Shown here: positions 7,789-15,141 of the stretch, piece by piece
How the letters are laid out: each line of letters begins with the position of its first letter
Position numbering within the stretch: position 1 is the first letter of the stretch
NCBI RefSeq assembly: GCF_018069565.1
Contig: NZ_JAGPNL010000009.1
Location: 186,001 to 250,000, forward strand
Origin: Streptomyces tagetis
GTDB lineage: Bacteria > Actinomycetota > Actinomycetes > Streptomycetales > Streptomycetaceae
DNA: 64,000 bases
Direction of reading: 5' to 3'
Program-made: the position numbers and the translations under genes
The notes under the pieces: generated by a model
Told to the model about the DNA's origin: nothing
Databases searched by the model: none
What the model saw: the letters and a program-made list of their open reading frames with translations, nothing else

Positions 7789-8384
7789 ACGCCGGGCGGC
7801 TGCTGCTCCGGCACGAGCTGCGGCTGCTCGCGGCCCTTGGACGGTGGGCGTCGCGGCGGCCTCCGGCCGTGCCCGAGGGCGCGACCCCCTTCGGGTACGC
7901 GCGGGGGCAGGGCGCCCCGATGGCCGGGCTCGGGTTCGTCTGCGTCATCGAGACCCTGATGCTCTCCGTACTGCTGCGCGACCGGCCCACCGCGCACCAC
8001 GTCGTCCTCGTCCTGGACGTGTACACCCTCGTCCTGGTCGTCGCCCTGCACGCCTCCTCCGTGGTCCACCCGCACGTCCTGGACCCGGGCGCCGGCACGC
8101 TGCGGGTGCGCCGTTCGCTCCACGTCGACCTCGTGGTCCCGCTGGAGCGGATCGTCTCCGTACGGCGCGAGCTGCGCGCCACCCACGAGCGGCACGACGG
8201 CGAACTGGACGTCGTCGTGGGCGCGCAGACCTCCGTGACCCTCGAACTGGCCGGGCCCGTACCTCACGTGACGTTCCTCGGGCGGCGGCGTGAGGTCGGG
8301 GTGGTGCGCTTGCACGCCGACGACCCGGGGGCCCTCGTACGAGCCGTCACCGAGGCACGGAGCGGGCTGGTGGAGCCGGCGTAG
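7785..8384 (+). CDS. Conserved membrane protein of unknown function
   Basis: This 199-residue protein starts at GTG 7785, sharing GTGA with the MerR stop. It has an amphipathic N-terminus (RLLLRHELRLLAALGRWASR), two transmembrane helices at about 47-65 (MAGLGFVCVIETLMLSVLL) and 72-95 (VVLVLDVYTLVLVVALHASS), and a C-terminal beta-rich cytosolic domain (GTLRVRRSLHVDLVVPLERI ... VTLELAGPVPHVTFL). The second half resembles small PH-like domains behind paired helices, but I assign no function. Coupling to MerR suggests it is the regulator's main target. Confidence 0.7.
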   Translation: MNAGRLLLRHELRLLAALGRWASRRPPAVPEGATPFGYARGQGAPMAGLGFVCVIETLMLSVLLRDRPTAHHVVLVLDVYTLVLVVALHASSVVHPHVLDPGAGTLRVRRSLHVDLVVPLERIVSVRRELRATHERHDGELDVVVGAQTSVTLELAGPVPHVTFLGRRREVGVVRLHADDPGALVRAVTEARSGLVEPA

Positions 8385-8534
8385 GGCGGGCGGGGCGGGG
8401 CGGCTCGCCAGGCGGGTCTGGGCGCGGCTCCCGGACGGTCGGGGCCGGCTCCGGGCCGGTGGGGGCGCGGCTCCCGGGCGGGCGCGGGGCCCGTACGCCG
8501 TACCCTGGCCGGGGTTTCGAGTGAAGGAGTGCGT

Positions 8535-9317
8535 GTGCTGGTCCTGCTGCCGCCGTCGGAGGGGAAGGCGCCGTCGGGGCGCGGTGCCCCGGTGGAGACC
8601 GGGGCGTTGTCGCTGCCGGGGCTCACGGCCGCCCGGGAGACCGTCCTCGACGAGCTGGTCGGGCTGTGCTCCGGGGACGAGGAGAAGGCCCGCGAGGTGC
8701 TCGGGCTGAGCGAGGGGCTGCGCGGCGAGGTCGCCAAGAACGCGGGGCTGCGCGCGGCCGGGGCGCGGCCGGCCGGGGAGGTCTACACGGGCGTCCTCTA
8801 CGACGCCCTGGGCCTGGCGTCCCTCGATCCGGCCGCCCGGCGGCGGGCCGCCCGGTCCCTGCTGGTGTTCTCGGGGCTGTGGGGCGCGGTCCGGGTGACC
8901 GACCGCATCCCCTCCTACCGCTGCGCGATGGGCGTGAGGCTGCCCGGCCTCGGCGCGCTGGGCGCGTACTGGCGGGCGCCGATGGCCGAGGTGCTGCCCG
9001 AGGCGGCCGGGTCCGGGCTGGTGCTGGACCTGCGGTCGGCGGCGTACGCGACGGCCTGGAAGCCGAAGGGCGAGGTCGCCGGGCGGACGGCGTCGGTACG
9101 GGTGCTGCACGCGCCGACCCGCAAGGTGGTCAGCCACTTCAACAAGGCGACCAAGGGCCGGATCGTCCGGAGCCTGCTGGAGTCGGGCAGCGTGCCGGAA
9201 GGGCCGGCGGAGCTGGTGACGGCGCTGCGGGACCTCGGGTACACGGTCGAGGCGGAGGAGCCCGCGCGGGCCGGGCGGCCGTGGTCGCTGGACGTGCTGG
9301 TGGACGAGGTCCACTGA
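8535..9317 (+). CDS. yaaA: Peroxide stress protein YaaA family (UPF0246/DUF328)
   Basis: This 260-residue protein has the full-length YaaA fold: LLPPSEGKAPSGRG at the N-terminus, YTGVLYDALGLASLD, FSGLWGAVRVTDRIPSYRC, WRAPMAEVLPEAA and SHFNKATKGRIVRSLL near the end. In E. coli YaaA lowers free intracellular iron and protects DNA and proteins during hydrogen peroxide stress; the biochemical activity is probably nucleic-acid binding. GTG 8535 gives the family-typical MLVLLPPSEGK start with AAGGAG five bases upstream. The GTG at 8529 overlaps that ribosome site and is unlikely. It lies alone between the MerR operon and eda. Confidence 0.9.
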   Translation: MLVLLPPSEGKAPSGRGAPVETGALSLPGLTAARETVLDELVGLCSGDEEKAREVLGLSEGLRGEVAKNAGLRAAGARPAGEVYTGVLYDALGLASLDPAARRRAARSLLVFSGLWGAVRVTDRIPSYRCAMGVRLPGLGALGAYWRAPMAEVLPEAAGSGLVLDLRSAAYATAWKPKGEVAGRTASVRVLHAPTRKVVSHFNKATKGRIVRSLLESGSVPEGPAELVTALRDLGYTVEAEEPARAGRPWSLDVLVDEVH

Positions 9318-9392
9318 GCCCTGCCCCCAGGGGGCGTTGCAGAGTACGCAACGACCTTTGCGCGGGGTGCGGGCGGCGGGCACGATGAGGCC

Positions 9393-10097
9393 ATGACCTC
9401 ACCGCTGTCCCCGTCCGCGTCGCCTTCCCCGTCTTTCCCGTCCGGTTCCGCCTCCGGCTCTGTCTCCGGCTCCGTGCTGGATCTCGCGCCCGTGGTGCCC
9501 GTCGTGGTCGTCCACGACCTGGCCGACGCGGTGCCGCTGGCGCGTGCGCTGGTCGCCGGCGGTCTGCCCGCCATCGAGGTCACGCTGCGCACGCCGGTCG
9601 CGGTGGAGGCGATCCGGGCCGTCGCCCGTGAGGTGCCGGAGGCGGTGGTCGGCGCGGGCACCCTGGTCAAGCCGGACCAGGTGGACGAGGTGGTGGCGGC
9701 GGGGGCACGGTTCCTGGTGAGCCCGGGGTGGACGGACACGCTGCTGGCGGCGATGCGCGGGTCGGGGGTGCCGTTCCTGCCGGGGGTGTCGACCACGTCG
9801 GAGGTGGTGGCGCTGCTGGAGCGCGGGGTGCGGGAGATGAAGTTCTTCCCGGCCGAGGCCGCGGGCGGCACCGCCTACCTCAGGGCTCTCGCCGGACCGC
9901 TGCCCCAGGCCCGCTTCTGCCCGACCGGCGGCATCGGCCCGGCCTCCGCGCCGGAGTACCTGGCGCTGCCCAACGTGGGCTGTGTCGGCGGCAGTTGGAT
10001 GCTCCCGGCGGACGCCATCGCCGACCGGGACTGGGGGCGCGTCGAGGCGCTGGCCCGGTCGGCGGCGGCGCTCAGCGCAGGTGGGACGTGTCGTTGA
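9393..10097 (+). CDS. eda: 2-keto-3-deoxy-6-phosphogluconate / 4-hydroxy-2-oxoglutarate aldolase
   Basis: This 234-residue KDPG/KHG aldolase splits KDPG to pyruvate and glyceraldehyde-3-phosphate (Entner-Doudoroff and sugar-acid routes). The TIM-barrel landmarks are VVPVVVVHDL, AGGLPAIEVTLRTP (catalytic Glu), VGAGTLVKPDQ, the Schiff-base lysine in REMKFFPAE (K150) and FCPTGGI for phosphate binding. An extra 25-residue Ser/Pro/Gly-rich tract (SPSASPSPSFPSGSASGSVS) precedes the barrel. It may be real or reflect an over-long start; GTG 9474 would remove it. No edd or kinase gene is adjacent. The stop lies 26 bases inside the 3' end of the opposing RNase H/CobC gene. Confidence 0.92.
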   Translation: MTSPLSPSASPSPSFPSGSASGSVSGSVLDLAPVVPVVVVHDLADAVPLARALVAGGLPAIEVTLRTPVAVEAIRAVAREVPEAVVGAGTLVKPDQVDEVVAAGARFLVSPGWTDTLLAAMRGSGVPFLPGVSTTSEVVALLERGVREMKFFPAEAAGGTAYLRALAGPLPQARFCPTGGIGPASAPEYLALPNVGCVGGSWMLPADAIADRDWGRVEALARSAAALSAGGTCR

Positions 10098-11445
10098 AGA
10101 GCCGGACGCTGGCTCCCCCGTCGGCGTAGTACGCCACCGCCGACAGCGAGGCCGCCGACAGTTCCATGCGGAACAGGGACTCGGGCGGGGCGCCGAGGGC
10201 GAGTTGGATGAAGGTCTTGATCGGCGTCACGTGGGAGACGAGCAGGACCGTACGGCCCGCGTACGCCGCCACGAGCCGGTCGCGGGCGGCGGCGACCCGG
10301 GCCCCGGTCGCGGCGAAGCTCTCGCCGCCGCCGGTCGGTTCGGCGTTCGGGGAGGAGAGCCAGGCGTCGAGGTCGTCGGGGTGGCGTTCGCGCACCTCGG
10401 CGAAGGTCAGCCCCTCCCACGCGCCGAAGTCGGTCTCCCGCAGGCCCTCGTCGACGGCGACCTCCAGGCCGAGCCGGCCGGCGACGACGGCCGCCGTCTG
10501 ACGGGTACGGGCCAGCGGGGACGCCACGACGGCCTGGACGGTGCCGCGCCGGGCGAGGCTCGCGGCGACCCGCTCGGCCTGCTCACGGCCGATCGCCGAC
10601 AGGGACGGGTCGCTGCCCCCGCTGCCGGAGAACCGCTTCTGCGGGGTCAGCGGGGTCTCTCCGTGCCGCAGCAGGACGAAGGTCGCGGGGGCGCCCATGT
10701 CGGGCGGGCCCCAGCCGGGGGTGGCCACGGTCCGCGCGGCGCGCACGTCGGCCTCGGCGCGGGTGCCTGCGGCGCCGGTACGGGGGGCATCGGCGTCGGT
10801 ACGAGGGGCTTCGGCGTCGGTACGTACGTCTTCGGCGCCGGACGTGTCGGAAACGGCCTGTGCGGCAGGCGGGGGCACGGAGGCGCCGGACGTGTCCGAG
10901 GCATCGGGCGTCCCAGCGCCCTCCGAAGCCCCAGCGCCCTCCGGCGTCACAGGAACCCCGGCAGCACCGTCAGCACCGGCAGCACCGGCAGCACCAGCAG
11001 TCCCCGACGCCTCCGCCCCCGGTGTCCACTGTTCGCCGCGGGCGCCCGCGTCCATCGCCTCGTTGGCCAGTCGGTCGGCGTGCCGGTTGCTCTCGCGGGG
11101 AATCCACTCGTAGGTGACCCGGCCGGGCGGGAAGACGGCCGCCGCCTCCAGCGCGAGCGGCTTCATCGCCGGGTGCTTGACCTTCCAGCGGCCCGACATC
11201 TGCTCGACGACGAGCTTGGAGTCCATCCGTACGTGCACCGAGGCCGCCGGGTCCAGCGCGTGCGCGGCGCGCAGCCCGGCCACCAGTCCCCGGTACTCGG
11301 CGACGTTGTTGGTGGCGACGCCCAGGTACTCGGCGGCCTCGGCCACCGTCTCGCCGGTCGCCGCGTCCCGTACCACCGCGCCGTAGCCCGCGGGTCCCGG
11401 GTTGCCCCGCGACCCTCCGTCGGCCTCGACCACGAACTCCCGCAC
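10072..11445 (-). CDS. Bifunctional RNase HI-like / CobC-type histidine phosphatase
   Basis: This 457-residue fusion has RNase HI at residues 1-135 (EADGGSRGNPGPAGYGAVV, NNVAEYRGL, VRMDSKLVVEQMSGRWKVKH, NRHADRLANEAMD), carrying the catalytic Asp/Glu/Asp/Asp set. An Ala/Thr/Asp-rich linker covers about 135-245. A phosphoglycerate-mutase-type histidine phosphatase covers about 248-457 (VLLRHGETPLTPQKRFSG, ETDFGAWEGLTF, VSHVTPIKTFIQ). The same architecture is known in mycobacteria, where it degrades RNA in RNA:DNA hybrids and carries an alpha-ribazole phosphatase-like activity for cobalamin assembly. The linker is longer than usual and repetitive (TDAEAPRTDADAPRT). It is third in the minus operon, 11 bases after the zinc-ribbon gene, with a GTG start. 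Confidence 0.92.
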   Translation of the reverse strand: MREFVVEADGGSRGNPGPAGYGAVVRDAATGETVAEAAEYLGVATNNVAEYRGLVAGLRAAHALDPAASVHVRMDSKLVVEQMSGRWKVKHPAMKPLALEAAAVFPPGRVTYEWIPRESNRHADRLANEAMDAGARGEQWTPGAEASGTAGAAGAAGADGAAGVPVTPEGAGASEGAGTPDASDTSGASVPPPAAQAVSDTSGAEDVRTDAEAPRTDADAPRTGAAGTRAEADVRAARTVATPGWGPPDMGAPATFVLLRHGETPLTPQKRFSGSGGSDPSLSAIGREQAERVAASLARRGTVQAVVASPLARTRQTAAVVAGRLGLEVAVDEGLRETDFGAWEGLTFAEVRERHPDDLDAWLSSPNAEPTGGGESFAATGARVAAARDRLVAAYAGRTVLLVSHVTPIKTFIQLALGAPPESLFRMELSAASLSAVAYYADGGASVRLFNDTSHLR

Positions 11446-11456
11446 CGGCGACGCCC

Positions 11457-12200
11457 CTACAGCCCGGAGTCGGCCGTACGCACCAGGATGCGGCGGCAGT
11501 TCTCGCAGCGGACCACGGTGTCCGGGGCGGCCGAGCGGATCTCGCTCAGCTCGGTGATCGCCAGTTCCTGGCGGCAGCCCTGGCAGGTGCGCTGGAACAG
11601 CTTGGCCGCGCCGACCCCGCCCTGCTGCTCGCGCAGCCGGTCGTAGAGCTTCATCAGGTCGGCCGGGACCGCGGCGGCGACGACCTCGCGCTTCTTGGTG
11701 ACCGAGGCGGCCTCGGCGTCGAGTTCGCCGAGGGCGGTGTCACGGCGGGCGGTGACCTCGTCGATGCGGCCCTGGACGGTGGCGACCCGGTCGGTCAGCT
11801 CGGCGACCCGCTCCTGCGCGGACTCCCGGCGCTCCATCACCTCCAGGACGATGTCCTCCAGGTCGCCCTGGCGCTTGGCGAGGGAGACGATCTCCCGCTG
11901 GAGGCTCTCCAGGTCCTTCGGGGAGGTGACCGCGCCGGAGTCCAGGCGCTGCTGGTCGCGGGTGGCGCGGCGGCGCACCTGGTCCACGTCCTGTTCGGCC
12001 TTGGTCTGTTCGCGGGCGCAGTCGCTCTCCTCGGTCTGCGCCGCCACCAGCAGGTCGCGCTGCTGGACGAGGTCCTTGGTCAGCGACTCCACCTCGGCGT
12101 GCTCGGGCAGCGAGCGCCGCTTGTGCGCGATCTGCTGGAGGCGGACGTCCAGGTCCTGGACGTCGAGAAGGCGGATCTGGTCGGCGGGCGCGGCGTTCAG
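11457..12200 (-). CDS. Coiled-coil C4-type zinc ribbon domain protein, CTG start
   Basis: This 247-residue protein is a long antiparallel coiled coil over about residues 10-175 (VRLQQIAHKRRSLPEHAEVE, RQGDLEDIVLEVMERRESAQ). A zinc ribbon follows at 200-235 with CQGCR and CENCRR. The family is near-universal in actinobacteria and sits between Nif3-like and RNase H/CobC genes; proposed roles involve nucleic-acid metabolism. The only well-placed start is CTG at 12200, overlapping the nif3 stop as CTGA, with AGGAG seven bases upstream. Near relatives begin with the same NAAPADQIRLLDVQ sequence. No ATG or GTG of the right context exists nearby. Confidence 0.88.
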   Translation of the reverse strand: MNAAPADQIRLLDVQDLDVRLQQIAHKRRSLPEHAEVESLTKDLVQQRDLLVAAQTEESDCAREQTKAEQDVDQVRRRATRDQQRLDSGAVTSPKDLESLQREIVSLAKRQGDLEDIVLEVMERRESAQERVAELTDRVATVQGRIDEVTARRDTALGELDAEAASVTKKREVVAAAVPADLMKLYDRLREQQGGVGAAKLFQRTCQGCRQELAITELSEIRSAAPDTVVRCENCRRILVRTADSGL

Positions 12201-13048
12201 TTGGGGGCTCCTGCGGTCGTGGCGGCGGACGCCGCGTGGGCGGTCCAGGGGTCGGTGACCGTCCGGGAGACGTGGACCCTCAGGTCCCATCCCCTCCGGT
12301 CGGAGATCTCGTCGAGCTGGGCGGCGGCCAGCTCGCACCAGGGCCATTCGGTGGCCCAGTGCGCGGCGTCGAACAGCGCGAGGGGGCTGTGGGCGCGGGC
12401 CTCGGAGGCGGGGTGGTGGCGCAGGTCGGCGGTGAGGAAGGCGTCCACGCCGGCCGCCCGTACGTGGTCGAAGAGGCTGTCGCCGGAGCCGCCGCTGACG
12501 GCGACGGTGCGGACGGTCGCCTCCGGGTCGCCGGCGACGCGGATGCCCTGCGCGGTGGCGGGCAGCCGTGCGGCGGCGCGGTCGGCGAACTCGCGGACGG
12601 TGAGCGGGTGGTCCAGCTCGCAGATCCGGCCCAGTCCGCGGCGGCCCTCCGGGTCGCCCGGGTCCGGCACGAGGGGCCGTACGACGCGCAGGTCGAGGGC
12701 GCCGGCCAGCGCGTCGGAGACGCCCGGGTCGGCGGTGTCGGCGTTGGTGTGGGCGACGTGCAGGGCGATGTCGTTCTTGATCAGCGTGTGCACGACCCGG
12801 CCCTTGAAGGTGGAGGCCGCGACCGTCGTGGTCCCCCGCAGGTAGAGCGGGTGGTGGGTGACGAGCAGGCCGGCGCCGAGGCTCACCGCCTCGTCGACGA
12901 TCTCCTGGACCGGGTCGACCGCGAACAGGACCCGGGTGACCTCCTGGCCGGGGTCGCCCACGACGGTGCCGACCGCGTCCCAGGACTCGGCCCGCTCGGC
13001 GGGCCACAGGTTCTCCAGCGCGGCGATGACTTCTGACAGACGGGGCAC
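12197..13048 (-). CDS. Nif3-like dinuclear metal centre hexameric protein
   Basis: This 283-residue Nif3/DUF34 protein has the metal-binding motifs LLVTHHPLYLRGT (paired His), VAHTNADTADPGVSDALA, VAVSGGSGDSLFDHV and a C-terminal HPASEARAHSPLALFDAAHW. Family members form hexamers with a two-metal site; the role is unsettled, with GTP cyclohydrolase-type and metal-insertion functions suggested. GTG 13048 gives the expected VPRLSEVIAALENLWP start. The ribosome site is weak (CTTGCCTGC), so initiation may rely on a short leader. This is the first gene of a three-gene minus operon. Confidence 0.9.
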   Translation of the reverse strand: MPRLSEVIAALENLWPAERAESWDAVGTVVGDPGQEVTRVLFAVDPVQEIVDEAVSLGAGLLVTHHPLYLRGTTTVAASTFKGRVVHTLIKNDIALHVAHTNADTADPGVSDALAGALDLRVVRPLVPDPGDPEGRRGLGRICELDHPLTVREFADRAAARLPATAQGIRVAGDPEATVRTVAVSGGSGDSLFDHVRAAGVDAFLTADLRHHPASEARAHSPLALFDAAHWATEWPWCELAAAQLDEISDRRGWDLRVHVSRTVTDPWTAHAASAATTAGAPN

Positions 13049-13450
13049 GCAGGCAAGGCTACCTGGCTGCCCTGCGCCGTCGTACCGGCCGCGTATCCAC
13101 CGTGTACCCGCCGCGTATCCACCGGCACCCGGTCCCGCGTCCGCCCGCGCCTCAGCCGACCACGCGCCGCCCACCCGGCGCGCGGTCGCCGGGCACCCGC
13201 CGCGCAGCCCCCGTCCGTCCGCCCCTCACCCGCTCATCCGTCCGTCCGCCCGCCCGCCCGCGCACGCGGCCCGCGTCCGTCTCGTGTCCCGCGCGCACGC
13301 GGCCCCGCGCCGTCGCGGGAGCGATCAGCACACGCGCGACCCCTTCCTCAGCAGAATCGTTCCTGTGCCACCCGTTTGTGTGACGGGGTGGTCATCGGTC
13401 CTCCGGCCGCGCGTACGAAAACTAGCTTCGTCGCCGGAGGTGACCGAACG
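13049..13450. other. Divergent promoter region, no gene seen
   Basis: About 400 bases between the nif3-like gene (minus) and the next plus-strand gene. It is low-complexity C-rich DNA with CCGCGTATCCACCG present twice (about 13088 and 13110) and runs of CGCCCGCC around 13230-13265. The less GC-rich part near 13360-13440 (CCCGTTTGTGTGACGG, AAAACTAGCTTCG) probably holds the promoter of the plus-strand gene. No frame has coding character. Confidence 0.45.
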
Positions 13451-14620
13451 ATGACAGCCTGTGCGATCGAGCCGTCGGCAAACCGCGGGATCGGCGACCA
13501 CGAGGACGGCACGCCGCGGCCGGGCTGCGCCGTCGCCGCGGAGGGCGCCTACGCCGCGCGCCTGGCCCGCGACGGCCAGTCCTGGTACCCGGAGCGCTGG
13601 ACCCTGGACGGCCCCGAGCCCTACGCCGTGCCGCTGCCCGTCCACCAGCCGGAGGAGCCCGGCACCGAGGTGCAGCCGATGGGCGACGGGCGGGTCCTGG
13701 TGCACCGGGTGGCGGCGGAGCGGCACCTCTTCGCCCTGCTCTACCCCACCGGGCCCGGCACCGGCGAACTGCCGCTCGGCGCGGTCGAACACCCCGAGGG
13801 CGCCGGCGGGCTGCGGCTGGTGCCCCCGGTCCCCGGCGGCGAGCGGGCGTACGCCCTCGCCGTGGGCCGGCGGACGACGACCGTGTGGCGGGTGGCCGGC
13901 GGTTCCTCGGGGCCCGAGCCGGTCGCCGAGGTCACCGGCCGCTGCTCGGGCGGGGCGTGGCTGGACCGGGAGGGCCGGATGCTCGCCCTGGACCGGGAGA
14001 CCGGCGGGCGCACCAAGGCGGTCGTGGTGGACCTGGGGCGGGGCGGCGAGGTGTCGCCGCTGCTCCAGATCGCGGAGGAGAGCGACGACCGTGTCGTGCT
14101 GGCCGACCCCGACAGCGGTCTGGTGCTGGTCCGTTCGGACGCGCCCTCGCCGGGGCGGCACCGACTGGGCTGGGGGGTGCTGGGCAGCACCCTGCCGGTG
14201 CGCTTCCCCCGGTGCCTGCGGGTGGCGGACTGCCTGGTCACCCCGTTCGCCATCCAGCCGGGCCAGGCGCTGACGCCGGAGCGGTGCGCGGTGGCGCTGC
14301 GGGTGGACGGGCCGTTCGGGAGCTGGGTCGGGGTGTGGCGGCCGGCCGAGCGCCGGGTGCGCCACCTCCCCGCGCCCGAGGGGTGGCTGACCGGCGCCGG
14401 GCTGTGGACGCCGGACGGGGAACTGTGCCTGCCGTACGCGACGGACGAGGTGCCCTGCGCCCTGGCCCGGCTGACGGTGCCCGAGGCGGACGCGGAGCCG
14501 GCGCCGGAGGAGGAGCCCGAGGCGGCGGAACCGGCACCGGCCACGGCGCCGCGGCCGGTGCCCTTGCAGCAGGCGCCGCTGGCCGGACTGGCTCGGCGGA
14601 CACCGCGTGTAACGAAGTAG
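13451..14620 (+). CDS. Conserved protein of unknown function, beta-propeller-like
   Basis: This is a 389-residue soluble protein with no signal or membrane segment. It contains repeated beta-strand blocks with turn motifs such as GDGRVLVHRVAAERHLFALL, GERAYALAVGRRTTTVWRVA, GGAWLDREGRMLALDRETGG and DRVVLADPDSGLVLVRSDAP. The spacing of these blocks suggests a propeller-type repeat fold. The C-terminal 60 residues are Glu/Ala/Pro-rich (PEEEPEAAEPAPATAP). ATG 13451 (MTACAIEPSANRG) has GGAGG ten bases upstream. I recall comparable hypothetical proteins in Streptomyces but know of no function. Confidence 0.7.
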   Translation: MTACAIEPSANRGIGDHEDGTPRPGCAVAAEGAYAARLARDGQSWYPERWTLDGPEPYAVPLPVHQPEEPGTEVQPMGDGRVLVHRVAAERHLFALLYPTGPGTGELPLGAVEHPEGAGGLRLVPPVPGGERAYALAVGRRTTTVWRVAGGSSGPEPVAEVTGRCSGGAWLDREGRMLALDRETGGRTKAVVVDLGRGGEVSPLLQIAEESDDRVVLADPDSGLVLVRSDAPSPGRHRLGWGVLGSTLPVRFPRCLRVADCLVTPFAIQPGQALTPERCAVALRVDGPFGSWVGVWRPAERRVRHLPAPEGWLTGAGLWTPDGELCLPYATDEVPCALARLTVPEADAEPAPEEEPEAAEPAPATAPRPVPLQQAPLAGLARRTPRVTK

Positions 14621-14727
14621 TCGCAAAGTAGTCGCGGTTGGCGTGACGTCCGGAGGGGGCCCCGGGTACGCCGGTTAGACTCGCCCGGCTACAGGAAAGA
14701 TCAGTTTGACGGGGTGAATTCCTTCCG

Positions 14728-14898
14728 ATGAGCGACGCCAGCACGAACCAGCCGATGTGGGCCGATGGTGCCGACGTTCACGAGACCTCCGCGGGCCACG
14801 GCCGGCACCGCGGACCGGTCTCCGAGCGCGATGCCGAGGCGGCGCCGAGTGGCCGCCACCGCAAGCCCGCCCAGCAGGCCGAGACCGCGGCGGCCTGA
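14728..14898 (+). CDS. Small conserved hydrophilic protein (56 aa)
   Basis: This short ORF starts ATG 14728 (MSDASTNQPMWADGADV) and ends at TGA 14896-14898. It is His/Arg/Glu-rich (GHGRHRGPVSERDAEAA, SGRHRKPAQQAE) and predicted to be disordered, soluble and cytoplasmic. Support for its reality comes from G+C-biased third positions, a less GC-rich leader (AGGAAAGATCAGTTTGACGG) of promoter/RBS type, and a strong terminator hairpin 21 bases after the stop. Function unknown. Confidence 0.6.
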   Translation: MSDASTNQPMWADGADVHETSAGHGRHRGPVSERDAEAAPSGRHRKPAQQAETAAA

Positions 14899-14919
14899 CC
14901 GTCCGGCCGTCACGGCCGT

Positions 14920-14955
14920 CAGGCCCCGTCCGCCGGTTCCGGCGGGCGGGGCCTG
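14920..14955 (+). terminator. Hairpin terminator after the 56-aa gene
   Basis: Arms 14920-14934 and 14941-14955 pair over 15 bases with one G-U wobble and a 6-base loop (GGTTCC). It starts 21 bases past the stop. There is no U-tract, as is common in Streptomyces. Confidence 0.7.
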
Positions 14956-14994
14956 CGCCGTCTCCGGGGACGCCACACAGCGGCACGGCACGGG

Positions 14995-15128
14995 CCGCAC
15001 GCCACTACGGGCCGCACGCCATTACGGGCCGCACGCCATTACGGGTCACGCGCCGGTACGGGGCAGGGGCCGGTACGGGGCAGGCGCCGGTACGGGGCAG
15101 CAGCCGGTACGGGCAGACGCCGGTACGA
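14995..15128. repeat. Short tandem repeats between convergent genes
   Basis: The left half carries GGGCCGCACGCCATTAC units (17-18 base period, copies near 15008 and 15026, plus a variant before). The right half carries GCCGGTACGGGGCAG units (period about 18, about four copies at 15050-15115). The block lies just beyond the 3' end of the MFS gene. No coding or RNA function is evident. Confidence 0.7.
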
Positions 15129-15141
15129 GCCGGGCTCCACG

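Noticed and set aside
13049..13450. Pro/Arg-rich plus-strand frame between nif3 and the propeller-like gene
   Set aside because: Low-complexity C-rich translation without a start site; likely non-coding divergent promoter region.
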